A program made the translations under genes and the position numbers. Source: JBEOJY01 sp040275305 (GTDB lineage: Bacteria > Pseudomonadota > Alphaproteobacteria > UBA9219). From it: a stretch of 64,000 nucleotides of DNA. The stretch covers positions 1 to 64,000 of the forward strand of contig JBEOJY010000007.1 in NCBI GenBank assembly GCA_040275305.1. The letters run 5' to 3'. The notes under the pieces are model-generated. The model had not been told where the DNA came from, searched no databases, and worked only from the letters and a program-made list of their open reading frames with translations. Below are positions 49,110 through 58,417 of this stretch, piece after piece (within the stretch, counting starts at the first letter, position 1; each line of letters begins with the position of its first letter).

Positions 49110-52100
49110 ATGCGCAGATTCCTGCCGACGCTATCCATCCTCCTGATGGGGATTTTGATATATTCCTGCTGTATGACGAATACGGCAAGGGCCGAGTCTG
49201 CCCCGCCTGCCAAAAAAGTTGATGAGGTGCAAATACGGACGGGCGCGCATACCGCCTATGACCGAATCGTTTTCGACTGGCCCATAAAAGTCGGCTACGC
49301 TTTACGCCGCGAGGACGCAAGCGTGAGCGTAGTTTTCGAGTCAACCGTCAGGTTCCGGCAAACGGCAATAGAAAAACTCACGCGCGTCCAAGAATTCTCC
49401 AGCCGGGAATCTGGCGACAACCAGACGGAAGTAACCTGGAAAGTTGATCCCAATAGCGTCGTCAAGCACTTCGTCAACGAACGCTCTATCGTCGTGGATA
49501 TCGAGGGAAAGCCCGTTCCAAAAGCGACAACAAGCAACGCGCCCGCGCAACAAACCGAACACCCCCCCCCCACCAAACAAGCTGAGGCGGAACCGAAAAC
49601 GAACGCTCAAGAATTAGCAACACCAACAATCGAAAAAGAGCCTGCTTCCGCGCCCTCCGCCACGGCGCAACCTGCGTCGCCTCCCCCGATCACGCAACCG
49701 ACGGCCACGCCGGAAATAACTGCGCAACCGTCTTCGACCATAGAGCAAAGCGCTTCAGAACCTGAAAAAACTGCGCAAGACAAGCCCCATCCCCCTTCTG
49801 TGCCCTTCCCGGCGCCAGCCTTGCTGACGCATGCCATACCCCCGCCTGTCACAACGCCAAACAATTTTCCTCCCGCGCCGAAAATTGCCATAGGATCGGC
49901 GCCGATCCTTGTTGCCTCGCTAAACCCCCAAACATCGGCTCGCGCCGCAGTATGGCAAAGAGCAGGTTACGGATACATTGTCTTCGACCGCCAGTTCTCG
50001 CTGGATTTAGCGACCCTCATGGCGGAACAACCTCCGGCGCGCGTTGCGCTCGAACCGCTGCCGGGCATAAAATTTTCCGGCTACCGCTTCCGTATGCCCT
50101 ACGATGCGCTCTTGCTTGCGCAACGCGAGGATTCAATCTGGAAACTTTTCATCACGCGAAAAAAACCGGATGTCCCTGTCAGCACGGCGCTCGTCGCGCA
50201 ACCTGACTTCGCGCTCGGCGCGCGCATGATTCTGCCCTTGCCTGATGCGCCGGAATCCATACGCATGACTGACCCCGTGGTGGGAGACGAAATCATCGTT
50301 GTTCCGCTTGAACGCGCCGAAATCTTTGGCGTTAAACGCCGTATGGCCGATCTTGAAATTCTTCCGGCGGCTCAAGGATTAATCGTCAAGCCCGTAACGG
50401 ACAAAATTCTGGTTCGCAAAGTGCCGGACGGCATCGAGATCACGGCGGAAGGAGGACTCCAGCTTTCGCGCGCGGTCGACACCGGCGCAGCCCAACGCTC
50501 GGCGAACCGCTCGCGCATGATAGCCGCAGGTAAATCCCTGTTTGATTTTTCCACATGGCAAGGCAAGCCCACGGAAACATTCACCGTGGCGCGGCAACGC
50601 CTCCAACAAGCGATTGTCGACGTTCCCGAAACCGAACGCAACCGCGCCAGACTCGAACTCGCCAGATTCTACTTCGCGCGCGGCTATGGGCACGAAGCTT
50701 TGGCCATCCTGAACTGGCTCGGCAAACAAATGCCTGACCTCAAGGCGCATGCCGATTTTGTTGCGCTATCTGGGGCCGCAAAAATTCTGGCCGGACGCGC
50801 GGCGGAAGGATTGCGGGAACTCGATTCAAACTTGTTCGTCAACCAGCCGGAAATCGCGCTGTGGCAAGCCGTCGCATTGGCGGAAATGCGCGATTGGAAT
50901 GGAGCGGAAGAACGCTTCGTCATCGTGCAGCCGATGCTAGCCAGTTACCCGGAGCCTTTCTTCTCGCGCTTTTCTACCCTCGCCGTTGAATCGGCTCTCG
51001 CCACAGATAAGAGCCGTGAGGCCGCCGAATGGCTCGAACTGCTACTCAGCAATTCGCGCCCGGAAAACCGCAACGAAGCGGCGATCGAATATCTGCGCGG
51101 CGCCATCCATGCCAGAGCGAACAGGTACAACATGGCCGAACAAGCCTGGAACGCGGCGACCTCAATGCGCGACCACCTATACAAGATCCGCGCGGAACTA
51201 GCGCTGATCGACCTCCACATCGCGAACAAAACGCTGGCCCCGGCAAAAGCCGCAAATCGTCTGGAATCCCTCCGCTTCGCATGGCGCGGAGACGATCTCG
51301 AAGTCGACATCCTGCACAGGCTCGAACAATACTATCTTCAGGCCGACAACATCAAAATGGCCCTCAATACCCTCAGCCGCGTACAGGATCTCTTCCCGGA
51401 CAGCGCCTACGTGCCGCAAATGCAAGGAGAAATGGCGCAAATTTTCCGCGATATTTTTCTAGGCGATCTAGGCGCGAAGATATCTCCTTTGGAAGCCCTG
51501 ACATATTATCAGCAATACAGAAACCTGATGCCCTCTGGCGAGAAGGGCATCGCCGTCATGCGCATTCTGGCAGAAAGGCTTGTAGCCGTCGATCTGCTGG
51601 AACAAGCCGGAGATATCCTCGACGACCTTGCGCGCAACAAGCTTCAAGGAGAAGACAAAATTCATGTTGCCACAAGGCTCGCAGCCATCAGACTTCTCGA
51701 CGGTAAACCCGACAAGGCCGTGGCAGCCCTTGATTTGGTAAAAGACAGCGGCGGTAACGCCGAATCTCTGGGCGAACGCATGCTGCTTCGCGCCAAAGCG
51801 CAATCTGAAATGCGTAAATACGACGAAGCGATTGAACTGCTGCGCGACCAAAACAGCCAGCCCACAAAAATATTACGCGCGGAAATCGCGATGAAGGGGC
51901 AGAAATGGCCAGATGCGGCAAAGTATTTGCTTCAGCTAATAGGCCCGCCGCCCACTGAAAAAACGCCCCTTTCGCGCGAGCAGGCCTCTCAATTAATCAA
52001 CGCAGCCATCGCCATGGCATTGTCCGGCGACACCAACGCCATTGATCAATTGGCCATAGACTACGGCCCTGCCATGGACAAAACGCCGCAAAGCGACACG

Positions 52101-52376
52101 TTCCGCGTATTGACGCAACCCGATAAGCTGGGCCAACTGCAAGATCTTGCAGACGTGCAGTCGCGCCTCACTGATCTTGATATGTTTCAAGGATTCCTAA
52201 ACGTCTATCGTAAACCAGAAACGCGAGCTGATACCGGAACGGCCCCTCAAGAAGTCAAACCTCCGGCTAAAAATTCCGCTCCGCAAATTTCTCCGCCAAG
52301 CCTCGCCCAGACAGAAACCAATAAAATTCCCGAACACAAGCCCGCGCTTGAGCCGGAAAAATCAACAAAACACTGA
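49110..52376 (+). CDS. large exported TPR-type protein
   Basis: A 1088-residue protein with an N-terminal signal peptide (LSILLMGILIYSCC, possibly a lipoprotein-like or ordinary signal). An AMIN-like beta domain (about 33-125; EVQIRTGAHTAYDRIVFDWP) is followed by a long Pro/Thr/Glu/Ala-rich linker (about 130-270) and a second beta region (275-450). Helical tetratricopeptide-like repeats run from about 490 to 960. The tail is Pro/Lys-rich. Such proteins act as periplasmic scaffolds. In some alphaproteobacteria similar genes lie near flagellar loci, which is suggestive only. It is divergent from the flavoprotein gene across 182 bases. Confidence 0.75.
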   Translation: MRRFLPTLSILLMGILIYSCCMTNTARAESAPPAKKVDEVQIRTGAHTAYDRIVFDWPIKVGYALRREDASVSVVFESTVRFRQTAIEKLTRVQEFSSRESGDNQTEVTWKVDPNSVVKHFVNERSIVVDIEGKPVPKATTSNAPAQQTEHPPPTKQAEAEPKTNAQELATPTIEKEPASAPSATAQPASPPPITQPTATPEITAQPSSTIEQSASEPEKTAQDKPHPPSVPFPAPALLTHAIPPPVTTPNNFPPAPKIAIGSAPILVASLNPQTSARAAVWQRAGYGYIVFDRQFSLDLATLMAEQPPARVALEPLPGIKFSGYRFRMPYDALLLAQREDSIWKLFITRKKPDVPVSTALVAQPDFALGARMILPLPDAPESIRMTDPVVGDEIIVVPLERAEIFGVKRRMADLEILPAAQGLIVKPVTDKILVRKVPDGIEITAEGGLQLSRAVDTGAAQRSANRSRMIAAGKSLFDFSTWQGKPTETFTVARQRLQQAIVDVPETERNRARLELARFYFARGYGHEALAILNWLGKQMPDLKAHADFVALSGAAKILAGRAAEGLRELDSNLFVNQPEIALWQAVALAEMRDWNGAEERFVIVQPMLASYPEPFFSRFSTLAVESALATDKSREAAEWLELLLSNSRPENRNEAAIEYLRGAIHARANRYNMAEQAWNAATSMRDHLYKIRAELALIDLHIANKTLAPAKAANRLESLRFAWRGDDLEVDILHRLEQYYLQADNIKMALNTLSRVQDLFPDSAYVPQMQGEMAQIFRDIFLGDLGAKISPLEALTYYQQYRNLMPSGEKGIAVMRILAERLVAVDLLEQAGDILDDLARNKLQGEDKIHVATRLAAIRLLDGKPDKAVAALDLVKDSGGNAESLGERMLLRAKAQSEMRKYDEAIELLRDQNSQPTKILRAEIAMKGQKWPDAAKYLLQLIGPPPTEKTPLSREQASQLINAAIAMALSGDTNAIDQLAIDYGPAMDKTPQSDTFRVLTQPDKLGQLQDLADVQSRLTDLDMFQGFLNVYRKPETRADTGTAPQEVKPPAKNSAPQISPPSLAQTETNKIPEHKPALEPEKSTKH

Positions 52377-52460
52377 GAGTCAAAAAAACGTATAGGCGGC
52401 CATTAAACGCGACACCCAAACCGACTTCTGGACATGAGCAGACAAACATTCAGGAAAGGA

Positions 52461-52717
52461 CCGTCATTGCGAGGAGTTTTCCGCTCGCAAGGCGGAAAGC
52501 AACGCGGCAATCCAGAATTGCAAGCGCGGCCCTCTGTATACCAATCGCACATCAAGGGTTGGGGAACCGTTGCCAAAAAGACAGGCGCGACTCCCTCGCC
52601 CCCGTGAGGGGGAGAGGGGCTTTACGCCACGCTTGCCGCAATGTTATCCCAACTCTTGATGTGCGATTGGTATAGTTCTGGATTGCCGCGTCGCCTGCGG
52701 CTCCTCGCGCAATGATG
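52461..52717. repeat. palindromic repeat interrupted by a miniature element
   Basis: The outer part is the CCGTCATTGCGAGGAG / CTCCTCGCGCAATGATG repeat. At its centre, between CCCTCTG and GTTCTGGATTGCC, lies a 138-base element (52537-52674) with near-perfect ends TATACCAATCGCACATCAAG and a CTCCCTCGCCCCCGTGAGG core. Removing it restores a normal copy of the outer repeat, so the inner one inserted later, duplicating TA at most. Confidence 0.8.
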
Positions 52718-52770
52718 CCCTTACCACGATGAGTGCCTAGGCAACCCTAATGAACGGCTTGAAAGTAGCC

Positions 52771-53277
52771 TCAAACCAACTCAATCTCGACTGCTTCACG
52801 ACCCTTGGAAGCAGACTGAACCTTCATTTTGACTCTTTGCCCCGAATCGATCTCCTGAAGGCCCGCTTGTATCAAAACGGAGCGGTGCACGAACACATCC
52901 CTCCCGCCATCGTCTGGCGTCGCAAAACCGAAACCTTTATTTGGCTTAAACCACTTGATAGTCCCCGTCAGCTCGACCATCGGCCCAGTCGGCGCAGGAC
53001 GCCCGGATGAAGGCACAGCGACAATTCCTAAAACCTGTACGATATCGACCACCTGAGGCCCTTTGGCGCCCATCGCAACCTTAACCAACAGCTCTGTGCC
53101 TTCATGTAGTTCCTTAAGCCCCATCCGCGTCACGATAGAGGCATGAAGAAACGCATCCTGCCCGCCGTCTTCTTGCGCCACAAAACCAAACCCCTTGGCA
53201 AAATTAAACCATTTGACCACAGCCCGTTTTTGCAGCCCTTGATCGTCGTTAAACGAATTTGTGTCGAAAGTGGACAA
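52771..53277 (-). CDS. double cold-shock-domain protein
   Basis: About 168 residues from a TTG start at 53277, which has GGGAG eight bases upstream; the frame is open to an ATG at 53412 but that part does not look coding. Two cold-shock domains: the first has VVKWFNFAKGFGFV and DAFLHASIV, the second GTIKWFKPNKGFGFATPD and DVFVHRSVL, with RNP1 and RNP2 motifs in both. Proteins with this duplication are typical of alphaproteobacteria and bind single-stranded RNA or DNA, acting as RNA chaperones. A linker of about 20 Pro/Gly-rich residues joins them. Confidence 0.9.
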   Translation of the reverse strand: MSTFDTNSFNDDQGLQKRAVVKWFNFAKGFGFVAQEDGGQDAFLHASIVTRMGLKELHEGTELLVKVAMGAKGPQVVDIVQVLGIVAVPSSGRPAPTGPMVELTGTIKWFKPNKGFGFATPDDGGRDVFVHRSVLIQAGLQEIDSGQRVKMKVQSASKGREAVEIELV

Positions 53278-53473
53278 GTCTAAACTCCCTATCGTTTGTT
53301 GCCCGCCATAGCTACAAGCCAAACAGATCAAACGGTCTCGCCCGTATGCTAACTCTCCATATATAAATAGGACAAGATCGGGTCTAATTTCAAGGATTCC
53401 ATTTGTTAACAATCTAGACGATATAATTGACCGACCATCTCGTCCAAAGATTAGGCAAGAGGCCTACATCGCA

Positions 53474-54382
53474 ATGCGCGCAGCTCTATCGTTAGCCAAG
53501 CCCAATCAAACACGTAAGTATGCGCATGGATCAGCGTTATTAGCGCTATTGGCCATCGCTTGGAGCTTCCCAGCCGGAGCGACGGCGTCAGAGCAAAACG
53601 GCAAAGAAGAATTTGATCCCTTCTCGCGCTTATCTCAAAAAGATTGGGTAACGCCCGATAAATTCGAAAAAAGCCCCCCCCATCTCCCGGACAAAGAATC
53701 GCAAACGGCGGCACCCTCCCTCCCCTCTCCGCAACCGCCGGAAACCATCGATAAACAAAGCTCTTCTGACCCCGCATTTCAGCAGCCCTCCGAACCGAAT
53801 CGATCATCGGAACAATTTGGTCTGGAAGTAAGTTCCACAGCTGAGAATATAAAACTACCCATCCCCCTGCCCCCCGCAAACGCGAACGGACCCGTCAAGC
53901 GTTATGAGCCGGGATGGATAGAACCTGCCGCCATGGCGCGCCGACAAGCCTTCATCGAATCGGGCAAAGGTTGGTCCCCTTACCGCGCGACCCAGCAACC
54001 ATCGCTGCGCCTCAGTTACTTGCCAGGAAGAATCCCCGCATTACTCCAACCAGAAAACAAAGCTCCCGCGAATTCGGCATCGGAAAACACAAGCCAAACA
54101 GGAAAAAACGCCAAGTCAGCAGCGGCGCAAACGCCTGCCACCACCAAAACCGACCCCCAGTCCCCCGACCTTGAAAGCTGGACAAAAGCTATTAAGGATT
54201 ACAAAGCCAAACAAATGGAAGCGATCCAAAGCGATCGACAAACGCTGGAAGCCTTGCAAAACGCTATTAAGGACCTAGGGCTGCAAAAAGAACTAAACTT
54301 CGATTCATCCCTGCTGCTAAGCCCCGTGAAACAAGAAACGCCACCCCAAAATGCAAAGGATGGCGCTAAAAGCACTCAATAA
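53474..54382 (+). CDS. unknown exported proline-rich protein
   Basis: A 302-residue protein with an N-terminal signal peptide (LLALLAIAWSFPAGATA). The mature part is low complexity, rich in Pro, Ser, Gln and Lys, with a short structured segment at about 140-185 (RYEPGWIEPAAMARRQAFIE). A C-terminal helix (about 240-280; AIKDYKAKQMEAIQSDRQ) could form a coiled coil. No family recognised; it is probably periplasmic. It is divergent from the cold-shock gene and convergent with the next gene. Confidence 0.6.
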   Translation: MRAALSLAKPNQTRKYAHGSALLALLAIAWSFPAGATASEQNGKEEFDPFSRLSQKDWVTPDKFEKSPPHLPDKESQTAAPSLPSPQPPETIDKQSSSDPAFQQPSEPNRSSEQFGLEVSSTAENIKLPIPLPPANANGPVKRYEPGWIEPAAMARRQAFIESGKGWSPYRATQQPSLRLSYLPGRIPALLQPENKAPANSASENTSQTGKNAKSAAAQTPATTKTDPQSPDLESWTKAIKDYKAKQMEAIQSDRQTLEALQNAIKDLGLQKELNFDSSLLLSPVKQETPPQNAKDGAKSTQ

Positions 54383-54392
54383 CGAGAGAACG

Positions 54393-54695
54393 TCAGACTG
54401 TCTTGGTCGTATGCCCGCCTTTGCCTTCAGGCTGAAACCCATTTGCCGTCAGCCCATCCTGAAGATAGGCAACAACCGCGCGCGGAGGCGTTTGAGTTAC
54501 AACCTCGCTGTTGCTGTTGAGATATTGCGTGACAACAAGTCCGGCCAGCGGATCATTCACGAACTGCACACTAGCCACAGGCTCGCTACGCGCTGCGCCA
54601 TCCTTAGTAGCATTGCGAAGCTCTGTCGCGTTTGCCGCCACCGCCCGCGCATTTGATGCGCTCGACGCGCTCAGAATGTCGGAAACTTCGGTCAT
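54393..54695 (-). CDS. small protein, possibly FlaG-like
   Basis: A 100-residue protein without signal peptide. Its centre and end (SVQFVNDPLAGLVVTQYLNS, then EVVTQTPPRAVVAYLQDGL) recall the C-terminal half of FlaG-type flagellar proteins, where a strand pair is followed by an I-P-x-E-like helix start. The similarity is weak. No flagellar gene is adjacent. Confidence 0.5.
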   Translation of the reverse strand: MTEVSDILSASSASNARAVAANATELRNATKDGAARSEPVASVQFVNDPLAGLVVTQYLNSNSEVVTQTPPRAVVAYLQDGLTANGFQPEGKGGHTTKTV

Positions 54696-54895
54696 GGTAT
54701 CATCCTCTCCCTCTATCCGTTAGTCCGCCTGTCAAACAACCATGCGCGCAATTTAACGGATACACCACACCCTATTATCACACCTATCTCCACGCTATAC
54801 ATTATATATGCGCAAACTTAATCAATGATTAACGACCAAATTCCCGACCACCAGCTCATTGGCTTGCGCAGCAAAGACTCTTGCCCCGCGTACGC

Positions 54896-55535
54896 CTTTC
54901 CTTAATCATACTCGTCTGGGCAGGCCCATTTTGCCCACCCAACCACATTCGATGCAAGAACGGGACCAAATCCATATGTATGAGGCAGAAAAATTGTAAC
55001 TGCCAAGTCCTATATAGGGACTACGAGAACGATCTTTGTGGAAAGGGCTGTCATTGCGAGGAGCCGCAGGCGACGCGGCAATCCAGAGTCTTCAAGCGCG
55101 CTGTTTCTTGTCGCTCTGGATCGCTTCCGCCGTCGTTGCTACGCAACTATGGCGGACAGGTCGCCCCCAAGGGGGGGGGCTCGCGATGACGGTCCTTCTT
55201 GCGGCTGTTGTCCCTATTCCTTCTGAGAATAGCTTGGAAGTTACAGAAAAATTGTAACTCCAAGCGCTTCTTTTGGCTAATCGTAACTGCCAAGCTGTCA
55301 TTTTGGCCTAAGCAGACGAACCTTCACACAAGGGCTGTCATTGCGAGGAGATTCCCGCCGCAGGCGGGGAACGACGCGGCAATCCAGAGCCACGGAGGGC
55401 AGCAATTGACGACTCTGGATCACCACGTCGCCTGCGGCTCCTCGCAATGACGGCCTCTTCAGCAAGGTTAGGCTTAATAAGTCTCAAGGCAGCGCTTAGA
55501 AGTTACGCCCAATCAAGACAACCATCCCACCCCAT
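54896..55535. repeat. intergenic region with two palindromic repeats
   Basis: Contains a copy at 55048-55193 (with the 70-base CTTCCGCCGTCGTTGCTACG module also at 22223-22390) and a second at 55335-55453 ending CTCGCAATGACGG. Between and after them the short phrase TTGTAACT-CCAAG or AACTGCCAAG recurs at least three times. No gene is seen in the 854 bases between the small protein and sodB. Confidence 0.65.
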
Positions 55536-55549
55536 AAAGGGCTTGGCAA

Positions 55550-56143
55550 TTACGAAAGGTTTTGAGCCGCAAATTCCCAGTTGACCAGATAATCAAGGAA
55601 AGCCTGAACCATGTCGGCCCTACGGTTTTGATAATCTAGGTAATAAGCGTGCTCCCACACGTCGCAGGTCAACAGCGCCTTCCCACCCGACGCAAGCGGC
55701 GTCATCGCATTTGGCGTCTTAACGATCTCCAACTTGCCCCCGTTGAGAACGAGCCAAACCCAGCCCGAACCAAACTGCCCCAGAGCGGCCTCCTTAAATT
55801 TGGCCTTAAACCCGTCAAGCGAGCCAAAAGCCTCGTCAATCTTTTGAGCAAGCACCCCGCTCGGCTTTCCGCCGCCCTGCGGCTTCATGCTGTTCCAGAA
55901 AAACGTATGATTCCAAACCTGCGCTGCATTGTTAAAAACCTTGACGTTCTGCTCATCGCCGGAAGTCTTTTTAATGATAGTCTCAAGACTTTCCTTTTCC
56001 AAAGCCGTCCCTGCAACAAGCGCATTCAATGTATCGACATACGCCTTGTGATGCTTGCCATGATGGAACTCAAAAGTACGCGCCGACATATGAGGCTCTA
56101 AAGCTTTGGCATCGAACGGAAGGGCGGAAAGTTCAAACGGCAT
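55550..56143 (-). CDS. sodB: superoxide dismutase (Fe/Mn type)
   Basis: Converts superoxide to O2 and H2O2. 197 residues from the ATG at 56143 (AGGT upstream); a longer frame adds 16 hydrophobic residues that could mimic a signal peptide but lacks family support. Metal ligands are visible: His27 in FEFHHGKHH, a His in VWNHTFFW, and Asp and His in CDVWEHAYYLDY. GQFGSGWVWL is typical of the iron form. It lies alone downstream of holC. Confidence 0.93.
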   Translation of the reverse strand: MPFELSALPFDAKALEPHMSARTFEFHHGKHHKAYVDTLNALVAGTALEKESLETIIKKTSGDEQNVKVFNNAAQVWNHTFFWNSMKPQGGGKPSGVLAQKIDEAFGSLDGFKAKFKEAALGQFGSGWVWLVLNGGKLEIVKTPNAMTPLASGGKALLTCDVWEHAYYLDYQNRRADMVQAFLDYLVNWEFAAQNLS

Positions 56144-56269
56144 GACAACCTCAAAAATTGCAATCAGGAAAAAACAGTTTGCTCTCGACACTCTCGCAAA
56201 ACATAAACCATTTCACGCAGCGTCTCAAGAAGATTAGAAGACAAAACAAGTACGGTATCAATCGAAACC

Positions 56270-56767
56270 CTACTGACCGCCGCCGCTTGAGGTAGCCTTG
56301 GGCGTAGCATCGACCCACCCACTGACGCCTTGCTGCCAATAGCTAAGCGCGTAGACCTCGCCGTCAGTTCCGGCCTTGGCAACGTAATCGCGCCATCGAC
56401 GCCGCGCTTCGGTCACGGCGCCTTCGTCATTACCGTCGAAAAGTTCGCAAACTCTCTGGTAACCCTGCGCTTCGGCGCAAGACGCGCCATCGATCAAAAA
56501 CAAAACCTCCGCGCGATTTGGTCGTTCGTCGCGCTCCGTCAACCAAATCGGCTGCATCTCGGCATAGCCGTCCTTGGCGTTGCCATGCGCAAGGAAACCA
56601 TTGGGGCTATAACTCCACAGCATCTGCGTCAGCGCCTCGACCCGCTCCGCAGATCCCGCCATCACCACGGCGCGCCAGCCGCGTTCCACCGTTTTCTCCA
56701 GCATTTCCGGCAAAGCCTGTTCAAGCGTCTTGCGCGTCAAATGGTAAAAGCGAACCTCCGTGGTCAT
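56270..56767 (-). CDS. holC: DNA polymerase III chi subunit
   Basis: A 165-residue clamp-loader accessory protein that contacts single-stranded-DNA-binding protein. It begins EVRFYHLTRKTLEQALPEML and contains KTVERGWRAVVMAGSAERVE, LWSYSPNGFLAHG and VLFLIDGASCAEA, which follow the HolC pattern. It is longer than E. coli chi (147). Its start overlaps the pepA stop by four bases (ATGA), the usual alphaproteobacterial pairing. Confidence 0.88.
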   Translation of the reverse strand: MTTEVRFYHLTRKTLEQALPEMLEKTVERGWRAVVMAGSAERVEALTQMLWSYSPNGFLAHGNAKDGYAEMQPIWLTERDERPNRAEVLFLIDGASCAEAQGYQRVCELFDGNDEGAVTEARRRWRDYVAKAGTDGEVYALSYWQQGVSGWVDATPKATSSGGGQ

Positions 56768-58275
56768 CGCGCCTCGAAGGACTGGGCGACAAATTTATCA
56801 AGCAACCTCACGCCATAGGCCGTAGCGCCCTTGCGGCACATAGGCTTATCCTTGTCTGTCCACGCCATGCCTGCGATATCGAGATGCGCCCAGACCGTGC
56901 CTTTCTGAATAAATCTTTGAAGAAATTGCGCCGCGCTGATGCTTCCCGCCTCGCCGCGCGCGCCGATATTCTTCATGTCCGCGATTGGGGAATCGATGTG
57001 CTTGTCATAGGCGTCGCCCATCGGGAATCGCCATAATGGCTCGTCCACCGCCTTGCCTGCCGCCGTGAGCTTGTCGCACAAAAGGTCATCGTTGCTGAAC
57101 AAGCCGCCATATTCGCGACCCAACGCGATGATGATAGCGCCCGTGAGCGTCGCGAGATTGACGACCGCGCTTGGCTTAAAAGTCTCCTGCGCGTACCACA
57201 AAGCGTCCGCCAGCACCAGCCTGCCTTCGGCATCCGTGTTGATAACCTCGACCGTCTGGCCCGACATCGTCGTGACGACATCGCCCGGACGCTGCGCCAT
57301 GCCGTCTGGCATGTTCTCAACCAACCCCACAATGCCAACCACATTCGCCTTGGCTTTACGTCCTGCCAGCGCCTTGATCGCGCCGATGACAGCCCCTGCG
57401 CCCGCCATGTCGTATTTCATGCGCTCCATCCCCTCGCCGGGCTTGAGCGAAATGCCACCTGTGTCGAATGTGACCCCCTTGCCGACCAACGCCAAGGGCT
57501 TTTGATCCTTCGCGCTAGGATTGCCCTGCCACTGCATAACGACAAGCCGAGAAGGATGACAGCTTCCCTGCCCGACCCCCAGCAACGCGCCCATGCCAAG
57601 CTTCTTCATCTGCTTGTCGTCCAGAACCTCCACCTTGACCCCAAGCGGCTCCAACTCCGCGACGCAGCGCTTCGCCATGACTTCCGGCGTCAAGATATTG
57701 GCAGGCTCCGACACCAGATTGCGCGTCAGATAAACGCCATCCACGACTTTCTCAAGCTTGCCAAACAAAGTCTTCGCCTTGCCCGCCTCGTCCGTCGCAA
57801 TGGCAAAGCTCTTCAACTGGTCCTTCTGCTCAGGTTTCAGCTTGGTCTTGTAATGATCGAAACGATGCGCGCGCAGCTTCGCCCCGAACGCAAAATGCGC
57901 CGCCGCGTCCTCGGCTGACAAATCAATTCCCTTATGCGAGTCCACGCAAGCCACGGCTTCGGTCTCCATTGTGCCGCCCATTGCCGCAAGCGCCGCCGCG
58001 CCCGCCTTCTGGAAAACGACATCATTCGCCTTGTCCGCTGCTCCCAGCCCAACCAAAACGATACGCGAAAATTCTAACCCTGCCGCCGCAGGCATGTTTA
58101 AGGACTGCCCGGACCCGCCTGTGAAAGCCTGCGCCTCCATGGCGCGAACCAGCGCCCCTTTCAACTTGCGGTCCAGCTTGGTTCCCTGCTCGCCAAGTTG
58201 CCTTTTGTCCGCTACGGTAAGAATCAAGGCGCCGTCTTCAGGCATTGCAAACGAGCAAAATGAAATTTTTGGCAT
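56764..58275 (-). CDS. pepA: leucyl aminopeptidase (M17)
   Basis: A 503-residue cytoplasmic aminopeptidase with two zinc ions. The C-terminal catalytic domain has GKGVTFDTGGISLKPG, MKYDMAGAGAVIG, the signature NTDAEGRLVLADAL and the late WAHLDIAGMAW. The N-terminal domain is regulatory. It is followed by holC with a four-base overlap and diverges from lptF across 142 bases, again a standard alphaproteobacterial order. Confidence 0.96.
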   Translation of the reverse strand: MPKISFCSFAMPEDGALILTVADKRQLGEQGTKLDRKLKGALVRAMEAQAFTGGSGQSLNMPAAAGLEFSRIVLVGLGAADKANDVVFQKAGAAALAAMGGTMETEAVACVDSHKGIDLSAEDAAAHFAFGAKLRAHRFDHYKTKLKPEQKDQLKSFAIATDEAGKAKTLFGKLEKVVDGVYLTRNLVSEPANILTPEVMAKRCVAELEPLGVKVEVLDDKQMKKLGMGALLGVGQGSCHPSRLVVMQWQGNPSAKDQKPLALVGKGVTFDTGGISLKPGEGMERMKYDMAGAGAVIGAIKALAGRKAKANVVGIVGLVENMPDGMAQRPGDVVTTMSGQTVEVINTDAEGRLVLADALWYAQETFKPSAVVNLATLTGAIIIALGREYGGLFSNDDLLCDKLTAAGKAVDEPLWRFPMGDAYDKHIDSPIADMKNIGARGEAGSISAAQFLQRFIQKGTVWAHLDIAGMAWTDKDKPMCRKGATAYGVRLLDKFVAQSFEAR

Positions 58276-58417
58276 CGGACGGAATCCTTCCAGATCAAGT
58301 GAAAAACAAACGCTTCCCTGATTTCATAGCAAATAGACGGCCCAGAGCAAATGCCTTCCGCCAATCTGGCCAATTGACCCCATGGAAATGCCACGCTTCT
58401 TGCGCTAAGTAACTATC

